The notes below the pieces were generated by a model, which saw nothing but the letters and a program-made list of their open reading frames with translations, had not been told where the DNA came from and made no database searches. Shown here piece by piece: positions 15,108 through 24,324 of a stretch of 64,000 bases of DNA. Each line of letters begins with the position of its first letter. Within the stretch, counting starts at the first letter, position 1. The stretch comes from Planomonospora sp. ID67723 (GTDB lineage: Bacteria > Actinomycetota > Actinomycetes > Streptosporangiales > Streptosporangiaceae): positions 620,001-684,000 of the forward strand of contig NZ_JABTEZ010000004.1 of the NCBI RefSeq assembly GCF_015711605.1, read 5' to 3'. Made by a program: the position numbers and the translations under genes.

Positions 15108-16715
15108 GGTGACGCTGGGTGATCTTCACTGCAGCAGGATGCGGTAGCGCAAAAGGTCGAATCCGGCCCGTCCGTGCATCTGTCTCATGATCCGCTTCGC
15201 ACGGGTGTTCACGCCTTCGGTCCGGCCGTTGTGGTACGGAAGGGTGAGACCGGCATTCACCGCGGCGCGGTCGAGTTCCAGTCCGTTGGCGAAGCCGTGC
15301 AGGTGGGGCAGGTCAGCGGCGCGGACGGCGGTGATCCAGGCGGTGAGCTTGGCGTCGTTGCCTTCGGCCGGGGTGAGGAGTGCGGCGAAGCCGCGGACAT
15401 GGCCGGCGAGTTCGGTCAGTTCGGGGCAGGCGACCGTGAGCTCCCGCAGCAGCCGGGTGTCGCTTTCCCGCAGCCGCTCGGGATGGGTGAGCAGCAGACG
15501 GGCCAGGCGGCGCGGGGTGATGACGGGCCGCTCTCCTTCGGCTCGGCCTTGGGTGATGTAGCGGTAGAGCAGGTTGAGGCTGCCGGTGTAGCCGAGTTCT
15601 TTGATCTCCCGAAACAGGTGCAGGACTGCAACGGCAGGGTCGGCGGCGCGCCGCTGGCGCAGGTGATCGCGGTAAGGATCGACCAGAGTGGGCCGGTAGC
15701 GCGGAGCCCGGCGTAAAGCCTCGGGTTCGCGGGTGCGGGCGTAGCGCTTGACGGTGCCCAGGGACAGGTTCAGGCGGCGGGCGCACTCCAGGAGGCCGAC
15801 GCCCTTGCCCAGCAGGGCGTGGATCTGCTGCCAACGCTCGCGGGTGCTCTGTTCGCGGACGCCGGCGGGCCGGGACGGGTTGATCGTGGCCCAGCAGGCG
15901 CTGTGGGACCGAACCTCAGCGAGGGTCTTGTCGCACAGGTTCGCCCACAGGTGCCATCGGTCGCCGACCTGCACCGCATCCGGCAGGGCGCGTCGAACCG
16001 CCTCACCATAGGCGCCCGACCCGTCGCGGCAGACGATCTCCACCCCAGGGTGGGAGCGCAGCCACAGCTCCAGGACTTCGGCACCGCGGCCGGGCAGCAC
16101 GTCGATCCGCTCGCCGGTCTCGGCGTTGATGAGGATGGTGGCATAGCGGTGGCGGCGTTTGAGCGCGAAGTCATCGACGCCCAGAACGCGCGGGATCCGC
16201 AGCGGTGGCAGCGGCAGCCGCATCAGTAGTCGCAATGCCGTGGACTTGGAGACCGTCACGGCCAGGACCGTCGAGAGCCGGGCAGCCGCCCGGCCGGCCA
16301 GCTCTTTGACCACGGCGCTCAGTTGTCCGGTGAGCCTGCTTGTTCGACGCTGGTAGCGCTCGAGCAGCCCGGGCACCTGCTCGCGGAATGTCTGCCGAGG
16401 GTATTCCCGCGCTGGGCAGAGCAGACGCCGTACCTGCAGTGACACCACCACTCGCCGTCCGTCGACCGGGAGGTCGGTGATCGTCCGGCCGCAGTAGCCG
16501 TGCACTCGACCGGTCAATGCCCCGCACACCGGGCAGGGGACCGGCTCGTCGCGGGTACGGGCCACGATCCGGATGAGGTCGCCTTCGTCCTCTACGTCCT
16601 TGATGACCAGGGCAGACAGTCCTGAGAACACCACACCTACCAGATCGTTGATCTTCAGCACGCCTCAGGCTGGCAGGTGATCGCTCTGCGCTACCACCGA
16701 TTACGGGACAGAGCC
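15088..16715 (-). mobile_element. Complete ISL3-family insertion sequence
   Basis: A single transposase gene lies between perfect 23-bp terminal inverted repeats at 15088-15110 and 16693-16715 (outer ends GGCTCTGTCCCGTAATCGG). Length is 1628 bp. The bases just outside (CCGTAATC left, TAGACAAC right) do not form the 8-bp target duplication expected of the family. Either the flanks have rearranged since insertion or the true left end is the extra repeat copy. The transposase looks intact, so the element may still be mobile. Confidence 0.9.
15126..16661 (-). CDS. ISL3-family DDE transposase
   Basis: 511 residues from ATG 16661. The N-terminal zinc-binding region has CPVCG near residue 43. Its second half (RRLLCPAREYPRQTF) seems to have Tyr where the family usually has Cys. 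A helix-turn-helix segment follows, then the DDE core: first Asp in VLGVDDFALKR, second in CRDGSGAYGEAVRRALPDA with VGDRWHLW after it, and the catalytic Glu in NGRTEGVNTRAKRIMRQ near the end. A second helix-turn-helix (LLECARRLNLSLGTVKRYA) lies in the large insertion between the second Asp and the Glu, normal for the family. No stop or frameshift. It cuts and moves the surrounding IS. Confidence 0.93.
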   Translation of the reverse strand: MLKINDLVGVVFSGLSALVIKDVEDEGDLIRIVARTRDEPVPCPVCGALTGRVHGYCGRTITDLPVDGRRVVVSLQVRRLLCPAREYPRQTFREQVPGLLERYQRRTSRLTGQLSAVVKELAGRAAARLSTVLAVTVSKSTALRLLMRLPLPPLRIPRVLGVDDFALKRRHRYATILINAETGERIDVLPGRGAEVLELWLRSHPGVEIVCRDGSGAYGEAVRRALPDAVQVGDRWHLWANLCDKTLAEVRSHSACWATINPSRPAGVREQSTRERWQQIHALLGKGVGLLECARRLNLSLGTVKRYARTREPEALRRAPRYRPTLVDPYRDHLRQRRAADPAVAVLHLFREIKELGYTGSLNLLYRYITQGRAEGERPVITPRRLARLLLTHPERLRESDTRLLRELTVACPELTELAGHVRGFAALLTPAEGNDAKLTAWITAVRAADLPHLHGFANGLELDRAAVNAGLTLPYHNGRTEGVNTRAKRIMRQMHGRAGFDLLRYRILLQ

Positions 16716-16745
16716 TAGACAACGGCGTACTTCGATCTTGATTAG

Positions 16746-17041
16746 TTATCGGGTGGTCGGGGTCAGGCGGCCGTCGAAAGTGACGGCGAAGGCGTTCGGC
16801 GCGGCCTTCCAGCGGGTGACCCAGCGTTTGCGGCCCTTGCCGGTCGGGTCCAGGCTCATGATCGCCATGTAGACGCACTTGACGCGGCGGCCTCGGTCGG
16901 GGCGGTGCGGACGGGCTTGAGGGCCTTGGCGATGGCATCCCAGTGCTGGCGGGCGGCATAGCGGAAGCTCGCGCGCAGCAGGTGCACCACGCAGGTTTGG
17001 ACGACGGTCTGGGGCCAGACGCTCCCGATGACCTGCGGCAT
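16746..17041 (-). pseudogene. IS256-family transposase remnant with internal deletion
   Basis: Two IS256 transposase segments in different frames are fused. The first, from 17041, reads VIGSVWPQTVVQTCVVHLLR and ARQHWDAIAKALKP through APTEAAA, the region around the conserved middle of the enzyme. After a junction near 16882 the frame changes to KCVYMAIMSLDPTGKGRKRW and ends AFAVTFDGRL before a stop at 16746. Compared with the family, roughly 70-80 residues carrying the catalytic Glu are missing, as is everything before the first segment. No terminal repeat recognised. Confidence 0.85.
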
Positions 17042-17059
17042 GCTGGTTGGATACGGCAC

Positions 17060-17974
17060 ATGACCGATGCAACCATGGAGCAGATGCGAGCCTTGGCCGA
17101 ACGGGGAGGTCTGGCCGATCGATGGCCCGAGATGCAGGCCGCAGCACTGCCCGCGTTCGCGGCGGATGTCGTGCCCGGTGGTCCGCCCCTGCCTGCCGGT
17201 AGCCGCCTGGGTGGCAGGCCTGCCCTGCCCGACTCCGGTCACTGGCCCACCGTCGGCGGCGAGGCGCTGACTTTCGTCGGCCAGCTCGATCTCGGTGCCT
17301 TCGACGCGTCGATCGTCGGTCTGCCTCCCGTCGGCCTGCTCGGTTTCTTCGTCGGGATCGATGAGCCGGCCGCGAACGTCGTACACGCGATCCGGTATTT
17401 TCCCGATGCGTCGCGCTTACGGGAGTGCGCGCCCCCGGTTGCCCGATTCCACAACGACGAGCTGACCGGTTTTCCCGCCTGCGCATTGCGAGTGCAGGCG
17501 ACGGTGAGTCTGCCGCAACAGCTGCTGTGGGACCTGGGTGATCTCGGTGAGCGCCTGCGGAGGCTGCCCCACCCCGCTCCTTCCGGCCTCGACGGCCGCA
17601 GCCGCATCGGCGGCCATCCTCAAGACGGCACCGGCCGGGACGCGTACCTGTGCGTGTCGGGCCGTGAATCCATCCTGTTCCACTGGCACAAAACCGTGCA
17701 GGAGCTGCAGGCCGAGCGATCGCGACGGCCCGAAGGAGGAGTCGATGGCCCAGGCGCCCACAGCCGGGTGGTGGACGACCTGGAATGGTTCGTCGCAGGG
17801 CGTCGGGAGCACGACGAGGAGATCGGGCACTGGCGTGTCCTGTTCTCGGTCGACTCGCACCAGGCGGCCGACATGGTGTGGTGGGACGCCGGTCAGCTCG
17901 ACTTCCTCATCGACGGGCGAGACTTGGCCCGTGGCCGTTTCGACCGCACCTACGCCTGCATCGTCTCGTCCTGA
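17060..17974 (+). CDS. YwqG-like (DUF1963) protein
   Basis: 304 residues from ATG 17060, placed directly against the IS256 relic, so the native promoter may have been lost. The sequence fits DUF1963: an early LGGRPALPDSGHWPTVGG motif, then EALTFVGQLDL, a GFFVGI strand, LLWDLGD, and near the end VLFSVDSHQ with MVWWDAGQLDFLIDGRDLA. Members are widespread, soluble and of unknown function. No stops or frameshifts. The start is uncertain because the upstream sequence is IS debris and has no strong ribosome binding site. Confidence 0.75.
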   Translation: MTDATMEQMRALAERGGLADRWPEMQAAALPAFAADVVPGGPPLPAGSRLGGRPALPDSGHWPTVGGEALTFVGQLDLGAFDASIVGLPPVGLLGFFVGIDEPAANVVHAIRYFPDASRLRECAPPVARFHNDELTGFPACALRVQATVSLPQQLLWDLGDLGERLRRLPHPAPSGLDGRSRIGGHPQDGTGRDAYLCVSGRESILFHWHKTVQELQAERSRRPEGGVDGPGAHSRVVDDLEWFVAGRREHDEEIGHWRVLFSVDSHQAADMVWWDAGQLDFLIDGRDLARGRFDRTYACIVSS

Positions 17975-18139
17975 GCGGTGACTCGGGGCGACTCCGCCGG
18001 TGTCCGGGCAAGGCCTTCGGCACTGTGCCGCCCAGGACGCAGCCCACGACGGCGGCCTCATCGTCGGTGCCGTTCGTTACCGTCGAAATCCGGCGCACGC
18101 AATGGTCGGCGCATCGACGGGGCCGAGAGCAGACCGTCC

Positions 18140-18613
18140 TCAGCCGAGCCTGAGGACGGTCTCGTCTATGTCGCCGCCCCGGCCGTGCGCGTAGGACGAT
18201 TCGGTGCCGACGACGTGGAACCCGGCCTTGGCCAGGACGCGGAGGGAACCGGTGTTGTCGCTCGCCGCCCGGGCGAACAAGGGCCGGGTCGCGGTCTGTG
18301 CCAGGAACAACGACAGAGCCCGGCTGGCGATCCCCTGGCCCCAGACGCTGCGGTCCAGCCAATAGGTGATCTCCCTATCGCCTTCCACCACGAAGCTGGC
18401 GATCGTGCCGACGAGGTCCCCGTCCCTGGTGATTGCGCGCTGGCACACCTCAGGATCGCCGAGCACCTTCCTCATATGCGCCGTGAACGCGGCCCGGTCG
18501 TCGGGGTCGGCAGCGGTGAAGGCCGCCATCTTCACCGACTCGGGATCACGCATCATCTCGAAGATCTGATCGTGGTCGGCGTCTTCCACCGGTCGCAGGT
18601 GAATGGTGGTCAT
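18140..18613 (-). CDS. GNAT-family N-acetyltransferase
   Basis: 157 residues from ATG 18613, with an excellent GAAGGAG five bases upstream. RimJ/RimL-like layout: MTTIHLRPVEDADHDQIFEM at the start, a strand LVGTIASFV, the acetyl-CoA pyrophosphate loop region SVWGQGIASRALSLFL, and ASDNTGSLRVLAKAGFHVV. Such enzymes acetylate amines on small molecules or protein N-termini; the substrate is unknown. It diverges from a MarR gene across 30 bases holding a palindrome, so it is a probable MarR target. Confidence 0.88.
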   Translation of the reverse strand: MTTIHLRPVEDADHDQIFEMMRDPESVKMAAFTAADPDDRAAFTAHMRKVLGDPEVCQRAITRDGDLVGTIASFVVEGDREITYWLDRSVWGQGIASRALSLFLAQTATRPLFARAASDNTGSLRVLAKAGFHVVGTESSYAHGRGGDIDETVLRLG

Positions 18614-18634
18614 CACGCTCCTTCGTAGACCCTT

Positions 18635-18647
18635 GCATATAATATGC
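18635..18647. promoter_or_regulatory. Palindrome between the GNAT and MarR genes
   Basis: GCATATAATATGC is a 6-bp inverted repeat around one base, in an AT-rich patch that also looks like a -10 region. It overlaps the ATG assigned to the MarR gene, so the true start could be GTG 18650. It is a likely MarR operator controlling both directions. Confidence 0.5.
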
Positions 18648-19081
18648 TTGTGCATACTATATCGAGGACGGATCTCGGAGCGGTCCTGCTGCCGGTGTGG
18701 AAGGCCGTGCTCGCCATGGAGGTCGGCAATGCTCGACGGCACGGGCTGACCCACTGGGGCTACATCATCCTCGTCGCCGTCAAGGACCGCCCTGGCACCA
18801 ATCAGGCCGATCTCGCCAAGGCGATCGGGCATGACAAGAACCGCATCGTCCGTGACATCGATGCGCTGGAGAAGGAGGGCCTGCTCCGGCGTACCCCTGA
18901 CCCGGCCGATCGCCGGGCCAACCGGCTCCACCTGACCCGAACCGGTCGGCGCCGCGCCGTCGAGGCGCAAGCCGACCTGCACAAGCAGGAAGATCTGTAC
19001 CTATCCTCGCTCGCCACCAGCCAGCAGGTGGCATTCATCGAGACGCTGCGCACGCTCGCCTCGGCACGCAGGCCAGATTAG
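18644..19081 (+). CDS. MarR-family transcriptional regulator
   Basis: 145 residues as read from ATG 18644; GTG 18650 is an alternative start. Winged helix typical of MarR: NQADLAKAIGHDKNRIVRDI for the helix-turn-helix, the wing signature TPDPADRRANRLHLTRTGRR, and a C-terminal dimerisation helix. No ribosome binding site precedes either start, so the transcript may be leaderless. It probably represses itself and the divergent acetyltransferase through the palindrome at 18635-18647. Confidence 0.85.
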   Translation: MLVHTISRTDLGAVLLPVWKAVLAMEVGNARRHGLTHWGYIILVAVKDRPGTNQADLAKAIGHDKNRIVRDIDALEKEGLLRRTPDPADRRANRLHLTRTGRRRAVEAQADLHKQEDLYLSSLATSQQVAFIETLRTLASARRPD

Positions 19082-19149
19082 AGGCGTGCGCGTCCGGCTC
19101 AAGAACTCCCAGACACCCTGGTGCGTGGATCATCTATCCGCGCCGCCTC

Positions 19150-19347
19150 ACCGGCCGGCGAGCCTGTCCGCCTGAAGACTGCGGTGGCATCTGGGGCTAC
19201 GACTGTCTCCTGGAGATCCTCGCCGATCCCGAGCATGAAGAGCACGAGGATCGTCTGGAATGGCTCGGCCTCGACTCCGCCGCCTTCGACCTGGCCCGGA
19301 TGGACACCGCCCTGTCCGGCCTGGCAGCCGTTCTCATCAAGGACTGA
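19150..19347 (+). pseudogene. 3' fragment of a plasmid pRiA4b ORF-3-like protein
   Basis: About 60 residues in one frame up to TGA 19345-19347: [20 protein letters not shown], then [20 protein letters not shown]. The PPEDCGG...GY..LLE..ADP pattern is the C-terminal signature of pRiA4b ORF-3-like proteins, related to the TnpR of IS1096. No upstream part is found, so this is a relic of a mobile-element gene. Confidence 0.75.
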
Positions 19348-19537
19348 GGAGTCCTGCCCGTCGGCGCGCACCCTCGCAGGATCGACGCGGCGCAGCGCCA
19401 GGTGTACTGACCTGGGAGTCAGGCGCGCGGCTGGCGGGCGGATCGGGTGCGCGGATGGTGAGACACATCCCTTCCGCAAAAACGGATATATAACCATAAA
19501 CAGGATCATGTGGCGAAGATGGAGAAGGGACGAGATC

Positions 19538-22531
19538 ATGGCGGCACCCGCGCCGGCACCCTCACCCGGACCGCATCCGCCCGGCTCCGCTGAGAGCCGG
19601 CGCAGGAGCAACTGGGCCGTAGGCCCGCTGCTCGCGGTCGGCTACGTGATCGCGTTTCTCGCCCTCGCCGTCATCGGGCTCAGTTCCTATGCGCGTATCG
19701 GCTCTCTGCAGGAGGACCTGCGCTGGGTCGAGCACACCAATCGGGTTCTCGGCCGGATCGGGGCCGTCGGTGAACTGGTCAAGGACGCCGAGCGGGGCCA
19801 GCGCGGTTACATCATCACCGGGCAGGACCGCTACCTGGAGCCCTACCGGCAGGCGGTCGGGCAGATCGACGACGAGCTTGCGGCTCTGCAGCGGATGACC
19901 GCCGGAAACCCCCGCCGGCAGGAGACGCTGGGACTGCTGCGCCAGGCGACCCAGGCGAAGCTCGACACAGCGACCGAGATGATCCGTCTCCGCCGGGAGG
20001 AGGGCTTCGAGGCCGCGCAAGCCGCCGTCATGACCGGTCGCGGCCAGCAGGCCATGGCCCGCTTCCAGACCTTGCTGAACCAGATACGACAGGAAGAGGC
20101 GCGCCTGCTCGAGCAGCGCGAGCGTGCCGGCGATGCCAGCGCCGCCGACACCCGAACTCTCATCCTGTGGGGCTCGCTGTGCTCGGCCCTGCTGGTGGGC
20201 GCCTGCGCGTGGTGGACGACGCGCAAGGTGACCTCCTCCGCGGAGGAGGTCACCGCCGCCGCCCGACGTGTCGCGGCCGGCGATGTGAGCCGCCCCGCCG
20301 AGGTGAGCGAACCGCTGGAGATGGCCGAGATGGCCGAGGCGGTCAACGGTTCAGTCCAGGTCATCGCCCAGGCCCGGGACGAGGCGCTCGCGGCGGCGGC
20401 GGCCAAGGCGTCGTTCCTGGCGACCATGAGCCACGAGATCCGCACTCCCATGAACGCCGTCATCGGCATGACGGACCTGCTGCTGGACACCGAGCTCGAC
20501 CCCGACCAGTACGAACTCGTCGAGACCGTGCGCAACAGCGGCGAGGCCCTGCTGGCCGTCATCAACGACATCCTGGACTACTCCAAGATCGAGGCCGGTC
20601 AGCTCGAACTCGACGACGAACCGTTCAACGTGCGGGAGTGCCTGGAGAGCACGCTCGCCCTGATGGCGCTGGCAGCCGAGAGCAAGGGCCTCGAGCTGGT
20701 CGGGGACATCGCCCCCGACTGTCCCCGGACGCTGCGCGGCGACATGACGAGGCTCCGGCAGATCGTGGTCAACCTGCTCAGCAACGCGGTGAAGTTCACC
20801 GACACCGGAGAGATCGTCGTCACCGTGGAGGGGGAGCGGCTCTCGGAGCGGGACGACGGGCCGGTCCGCCTCCAGGTAGCGGTCCGGGACACCGGGATCG
20901 GCATTCCCGCCGACCGGATGGACCGGTTGTTCCGGTCGTTCAGCCAGGCGGACTCCTCGACCACCCGGGTCTACGGCGGCACCGGCCTCGGCCTGGCGAT
21001 CAGCAAGCGGCTGGCCCGGGCCATGGGCGGCGACCTGACGGTCGAAAGCCAGGTCGGCGTCGGCTCGACCTTCACGCTGACCGCGGTGCTGACCGGCCAC
21101 CCCGAGCATCCGGAACCCGGGCCGCCGCCCACCACCGTGGAGCTCGCCGGACGCTCGGCTCTGGTCGTGGACGACAACGCGACCAACCGGCACGTGCTGC
21201 GGCTGCAGCTGACCAACTGGGGCATGGAATGCACCGACGTCGGCTCGCCCGGTGAGGCGGTGGAACTCCTCGCCGCCGGCCGCGCCTACGACGTCGCCCT
21301 CCTGGACATGCACATGCCGGAGATGAACGGCGAGCAGCTGGCCGCCGCCCTGCGTGACCTCACGGCCGGCGGGGACCTGCCGATGGTGCTGCTGACGAGC
21401 GTGCACTGGCGTGCCAAAGGCGGGCAGCAGGCCCTGTTCGACGCCGTGCTCACCAAACCCGCCCGCAGCACCGTGCTGCGGGAGAAGCTGGCGGACGCGA
21501 TCGCGCGCAGGAAGGCCCCGTCGCCCGGGGCGGAGGCGGCCGCCGGCCGGCGTGAGGAGGCCGAACCCGGTCAGGCGGCCAGGCACGGCGTGCTGAACGT
21601 GCTCCTGGCCGAGGACAACCCGGTCAACCAGAAGGTCGCCCAGTTCATGCTGGGCAGGCTCGGCCACCGCGTCGAGACGGTCGGCAACGGCGCAGAGGCT
21701 CTGGAGGCGGTACGGCGCGCCTCCTACGACGTGATCCTCATGGACGTGCACATGCCGGAGATGGACGGGCTGGAGGCGACCCGGCGGATCCGCGCCGAGC
21801 AGTTCGAGGCCCCGCCGTACATCGTGGCGCTGACGGCCAGCGTTCTCGGCGAGGACCAGGAGGCCTGCCGGGCCGCCGGCATGGACGACTACCTGGCCAA
21901 GCCGGTGCGCGCACACGAACTGGAAGAACTCCTCGAGCGGCTGCGGCCCGCGGAGCCCGCCCCCGGCACGGGGGCTGTGCCCGGGAGCACCCCGGACAGG
22001 CGGCCGGAGGAGCGGGCCGGACAGGCGGAGCCGACAGCCGGGGCCGGTCCGGAGCGGGCGGATGAGAAGCCTTCCGACACGGAGCGACCCGCGGCGGCCG
22101 GCCCGGAAGCAGCGCAGGAGGAGACCGGGGCGCCGGCCCGGGAGACCGCCATCAGGAACCGCTTCGAGGAACTGGCCGGTCCGGACGCGGGGCAGGACGA
22201 CTGGGAGATGGTCGACTATCTCGCCACCTCCTTCGTCAGCAAGGCCCCGACCGCCGTCGAGGAGCTGGCGGAGGCCGTCGGCAGGGATGACGCCAAGGAC
22301 GTGGAGGAGCAGGCGCACAGCCTGAAGGGCTCGGCCGTCAACATGGGCGCCACCGCCCTGGCGGAGCTGTGCGCCCGGCTGGAGGCGCAGGGCAGGACAG
22401 GACGGCTCTCCGAAACCGCCGGCACACTGCGTGAGATCAGGCAGGAGCTCGATCTCGTCCGCGGCACGATCGAGACCCTGCAGCCCGAGATCGAGGAGCG
22501 GGCGCACCTCGCGGCGGATCGGTCGCAGTGA
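19538..22531 (+). CDS. CHASE3 hybrid histidine kinase (HisKA-HATPase-REC-REC-HPt)
   Basis: 997 residues from ATG 19538, preceded by GGAGAAGGGA. It has one membrane segment near residues 30-50, an extracytoplasmic CHASE3 domain (with [18 protein letters not shown]), a second membrane segment near 215-232, and HAMP. Then come HisKA ([19 protein letters not shown], His near 310), HATPase_c ([36 protein letters not shown]), a first REC (Asp in LLDMHMPEM, Lys in LTKPAR), a second REC (Asp in [12 protein letters not shown], Lys in YLAKPVR), an acidic Pro-rich linker, and HPt (His in [12 protein letters not shown]). All phosphotransfer residues are present, so a full phosphorelay sits in one chain. 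No output gene adjoins. Confidence 0.93.
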   Translation: MAAPAPAPSPGPHPPGSAESRRRSNWAVGPLLAVGYVIAFLALAVIGLSSYARIGSLQEDLRWVEHTNRVLGRIGAVGELVKDAERGQRGYIITGQDRYLEPYRQAVGQIDDELAALQRMTAGNPRRQETLGLLRQATQAKLDTATEMIRLRREEGFEAAQAAVMTGRGQQAMARFQTLLNQIRQEEARLLEQRERAGDASAADTRTLILWGSLCSALLVGACAWWTTRKVTSSAEEVTAAARRVAAGDVSRPAEVSEPLEMAEMAEAVNGSVQVIAQARDEALAAAAAKASFLATMSHEIRTPMNAVIGMTDLLLDTELDPDQYELVETVRNSGEALLAVINDILDYSKIEAGQLELDDEPFNVRECLESTLALMALAAESKGLELVGDIAPDCPRTLRGDMTRLRQIVVNLLSNAVKFTDTGEIVVTVEGERLSERDDGPVRLQVAVRDTGIGIPADRMDRLFRSFSQADSSTTRVYGGTGLGLAISKRLARAMGGDLTVESQVGVGSTFTLTAVLTGHPEHPEPGPPPTTVELAGRSALVVDDNATNRHVLRLQLTNWGMECTDVGSPGEAVELLAAGRAYDVALLDMHMPEMNGEQLAAALRDLTAGGDLPMVLLTSVHWRAKGGQQALFDAVLTKPARSTVLREKLADAIARRKAPSPGAEAAAGRREEAEPGQAARHGVLNVLLAEDNPVNQKVAQFMLGRLGHRVETVGNGAEALEAVRRASYDVILMDVHMPEMDGLEATRRIRAEQFEAPPYIVALTASVLGEDQEACRAAGMDDYLAKPVRAHELEELLERLRPAEPAPGTGAVPGSTPDRRPEERAGQAEPTAGAGPERADEKPSDTERPAAAGPEAAQEETGAPARETAIRNRFEELAGPDAGQDDWEMVDYLATSFVSKAPTAVEELAEAVGRDDAKDVEEQAHSLKGSAVNMGATALAELCARLEAQGRTGRLSETAGTLREIRQELDLVRGTIETLQPEIEERAHLAADRSQ

Positions 22532-22619
22532 CCGGGTGCGGAACGGCCGGGCGGTCCGGTCGCCGGATGTCTCGGCGTGGGCCGTGGACGGCGTGCGCGG
22601 CGGTGCCCCCGTGTGCGGA

Positions 22620-23720
22620 TCAGTCTGCCGCACCGGTGTCCGGCCGCGTACCGTGCCCGCGCAGCAGCGGGTGGGTGCGCATCGCCACCTCCAGCTCGCC
22701 GGGCAGCTCGTCGCGGTAGCGGCCGAGCGTCGCCAGGTCGCTGTGACCCAGCACGCGCCGTACCGCGTCCATGTCCACCGCGTCGGCCAGCAGGTGGGTG
22801 GCGGTCGTGTGGCGCAGGCCGTGCGGCGTCACCGATCGGCGCCGGTCCGGGTCGACCCGCCGCTGCACCCGGTCGATCACGGCCTGGACGTCCCCCCGGG
22901 CCAGTCGCTTGCCCCGCCACGACAGCAGCAGCGCCTTCTCCGAAGTCTCCGGCCGTCCTCGGGCCAGGTAGACCTCCAGCATCCGCGCCACGTCACCGGG
23001 CAGCGGCACGTCTCGGGTCCCGCCGCCCTTGCCGAAGATCCGCCAGTAGCGCACTCCGTCGTTGGTGTAGAAGTCCTCGAGGTTGGCGCGGACCAGCTCC
23101 GAGACCCGCGGTCCGACGGTCGACAGCAGCAGCACGATCAGCGCGTCCCGCAGCTCGGTGCGCTGGTCGCGCCGTCTGGCCCCGCGCTCGCCCGGAGACG
23201 GGGCGGGCGCACCGCCGTCCTCGCCCAGGGCCCGTGCCGCGCCGATCAGTCCCTGGGCCTGCTCGCGGGTCAGCGCACGCCGCTCCGGCCGCAGCCCGCC
23301 GCGTTCGCGAGCCGTCACCGTCGCCGCCGTCATCGGGTTGATCTGCACCCAGCCCGCCAGTGCCGCGTGCTTGAACAACGCCGAGACCGACCGGCGGAAG
23401 CGGGCCTGTGAGGACGGCGACTGCGCCGGTCCCGCGGCGGCTTCCGGGCGGGAGGCCGCCGGTGCGCCGTCACGCGGCCGGGCCCGCCGCCCGTCGGGCC
23501 TGCGCGCGAAGGCGAGCAGGACCGCGTCGACGTCCTCGCCGGTCAGGTCGTCCAGCACCCGGCCTGCGCCGGCCAGCTCCACGAACGTCACCACGTCGCG
23601 GGCGTAGACCTCCGCGGTGGCCGGTGACAGTGCACCTGTCGAGGTCTTCGCCCGGATCAGCTCCACGTAGCGGTCGGCCGACTCCTGGACGGTGAGGCGA
23701 TTGAGATCCGCGGGTCGCAT
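22620..23720 (-). CDS. Tyrosine recombinase (XerC/XerD-like integrase)
   Basis: 366 residues from ATG 23720. The N-terminal SAM-like core-binding domain (VQESADRYVELIRA) is followed by a Pro/Ala/Arg-rich insert. The catalytic domain has the first Arg in STVGPRVSELVRAN, the Lys region IFGKGGGTRDVPL, HxxR in TPHGLRHTTATHLL, the second His in VLGHSDLATLGRY, and the Tyr nucleophile in TLGRYRDELP. All are present. It could be a housekeeping-type recombinase or the integrase of a decayed island. No att-like repeat or tRNA is evident beside it. A longer start 69 bases upstream is possible but lacks a good ribosome binding site. Confidence 0.85.
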   Translation of the reverse strand: MRPADLNRLTVQESADRYVELIRAKTSTGALSPATAEVYARDVVTFVELAGAGRVLDDLTGEDVDAVLLAFARRPDGRRARPRDGAPAASRPEAAAGPAQSPSSQARFRRSVSALFKHAALAGWVQINPMTAATVTARERGGLRPERRALTREQAQGLIGAARALGEDGGAPAPSPGERGARRRDQRTELRDALIVLLLSTVGPRVSELVRANLEDFYTNDGVRYWRIFGKGGGTRDVPLPGDVARMLEVYLARGRPETSEKALLLSWRGKRLARGDVQAVIDRVQRRVDPDRRRSVTPHGLRHTTATHLLADAVDMDAVRRVLGHSDLATLGRYRDELPGELEVAMRTHPLLRGHGTRPDTGAAD

Positions 23721-23807
23721 GGGGGCGGGGGTGTCCTTTCTCGCTTCGCACGAACGTACCGCGCGGCACCGACAAGGACACTCCGGCAACCGCCCGGGGC
23801 GGGGAGT

Positions 23808-24263
23808 TCAGCGGCCGTGCCCCCCGAAGACGCGCATCAGGCCGGACAGGCCCAGGGCGAGCCCCGCGCGCTCGGCGGGGGTGAGCGCCTCCAGCAGGGC
23901 GGCGTGCGTGCGCCGGAACTCCTGGCCGATCCGCTCGGTGGCGTCCTGCCCCTGCGGGGTGAGACGCAGCCGGTAGAAACGCCGGTTGGCCGGGTCACGC
24001 TCACGCGACAGCCAGCCCCGCCCTTCCATGCCCGCGGCGAGCCGGCTCACGGTGCTCTTCTCCAGGCCGAGCCGGGCGGCCAGTTCCTGCTGTGACAGTG
24101 TGCCCGCCTCTCCCAGCTCGCCGAGGGCGAACACCTCCGACAGGGAGGCCCGCAGCCCGCCGTACTCCTGCGGTTCGAGCAGCCCGCCCACGCGCACCAG
24201 CAGTTTCATCAGACGGCGAAGGTCGTCGTCGGGGAATCCGCTCCCATGAGTTGTGTCGTACAA
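23808..24263 (-). CDS. MarR-family regulator of the divergent methyltransferase operon
   Basis: 151 residues from TTG 24263 with AGGA upstream; ATG 24209 is an alternative internal start. MarR features: helix-turn-helix LSQQELAARLGLEKSTVSRL, wing RERDPANRRFYRLRLTPQG, and helical ends. Its start codon lies within one of two copies of a 17-bp inverted repeat (AGTTG...CAACT) in the 61-bp divergent gap, a strong sign of autoregulation together with repression of the methyltransferase/dehydrogenase pair. Confidence 0.87.
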   Translation of the reverse strand: MYDTTHGSGFPDDDLRRLMKLLVRVGGLLEPQEYGGLRASLSEVFALGELGEAGTLSQQELAARLGLEKSTVSRLAAGMEGRGWLSRERDPANRRFYRLRLTPQGQDATERIGQEFRRTHAALLEALTPAERAGLALGLSGLMRVFGGHGR

Positions 24264-24265
24264 CT
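24249..24265. promoter_or_regulatory. MarR operator, copy 1
   Basis: AGTTGTGTCGTACAACT: 6-bp arms AGTTGT and ACAACT around five bases, covering the start codon of the MarR gene. It matches copy 2 at 24292-24308 in length and arms. Confidence 0.75.
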
Positions 24266-24291
24266 ATCAGTCCTATGCTCGGAGAGAGAAC

Positions 24292-24308
24292 AGTTGTTTC
24301 ATGCAACT
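24292..24308. promoter_or_regulatory. MarR operator, copy 2
   Basis: AGTTGTTTCATGCAACT: arms AGTTG and CAACT around seven bases, just before the AGGAGGGGG ribosome binding site of the methyltransferase gene. Binding here would block its transcription. The centres of the two copies are 43 bases apart, about four helical turns. Confidence 0.75.
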
Positions 24309-24324
24309 ATAGGAGGGGGTCGCC

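Noticed and set aside
15080-16723. An 8-bp target-site duplication around the ISL3 element
   Set aside because: The flanks CCGTAATC and TAGACAAC do not match, and using the outer repeat copy as the end does not produce a match either.
20351-22633. 760-residue minus-strand open frame antisense to the hybrid kinase
   Set aside because: Shadow frame with Arg/His/Gly bias and no motif; the plus strand encodes all kinase and receiver boxes.
22531-23800. An integrated element next to the tyrosine recombinase
   Set aside because: No tRNA gene, direct-repeat att sites, excisionase or phage genes are visible around it; neighbouring genes look chromosomal.
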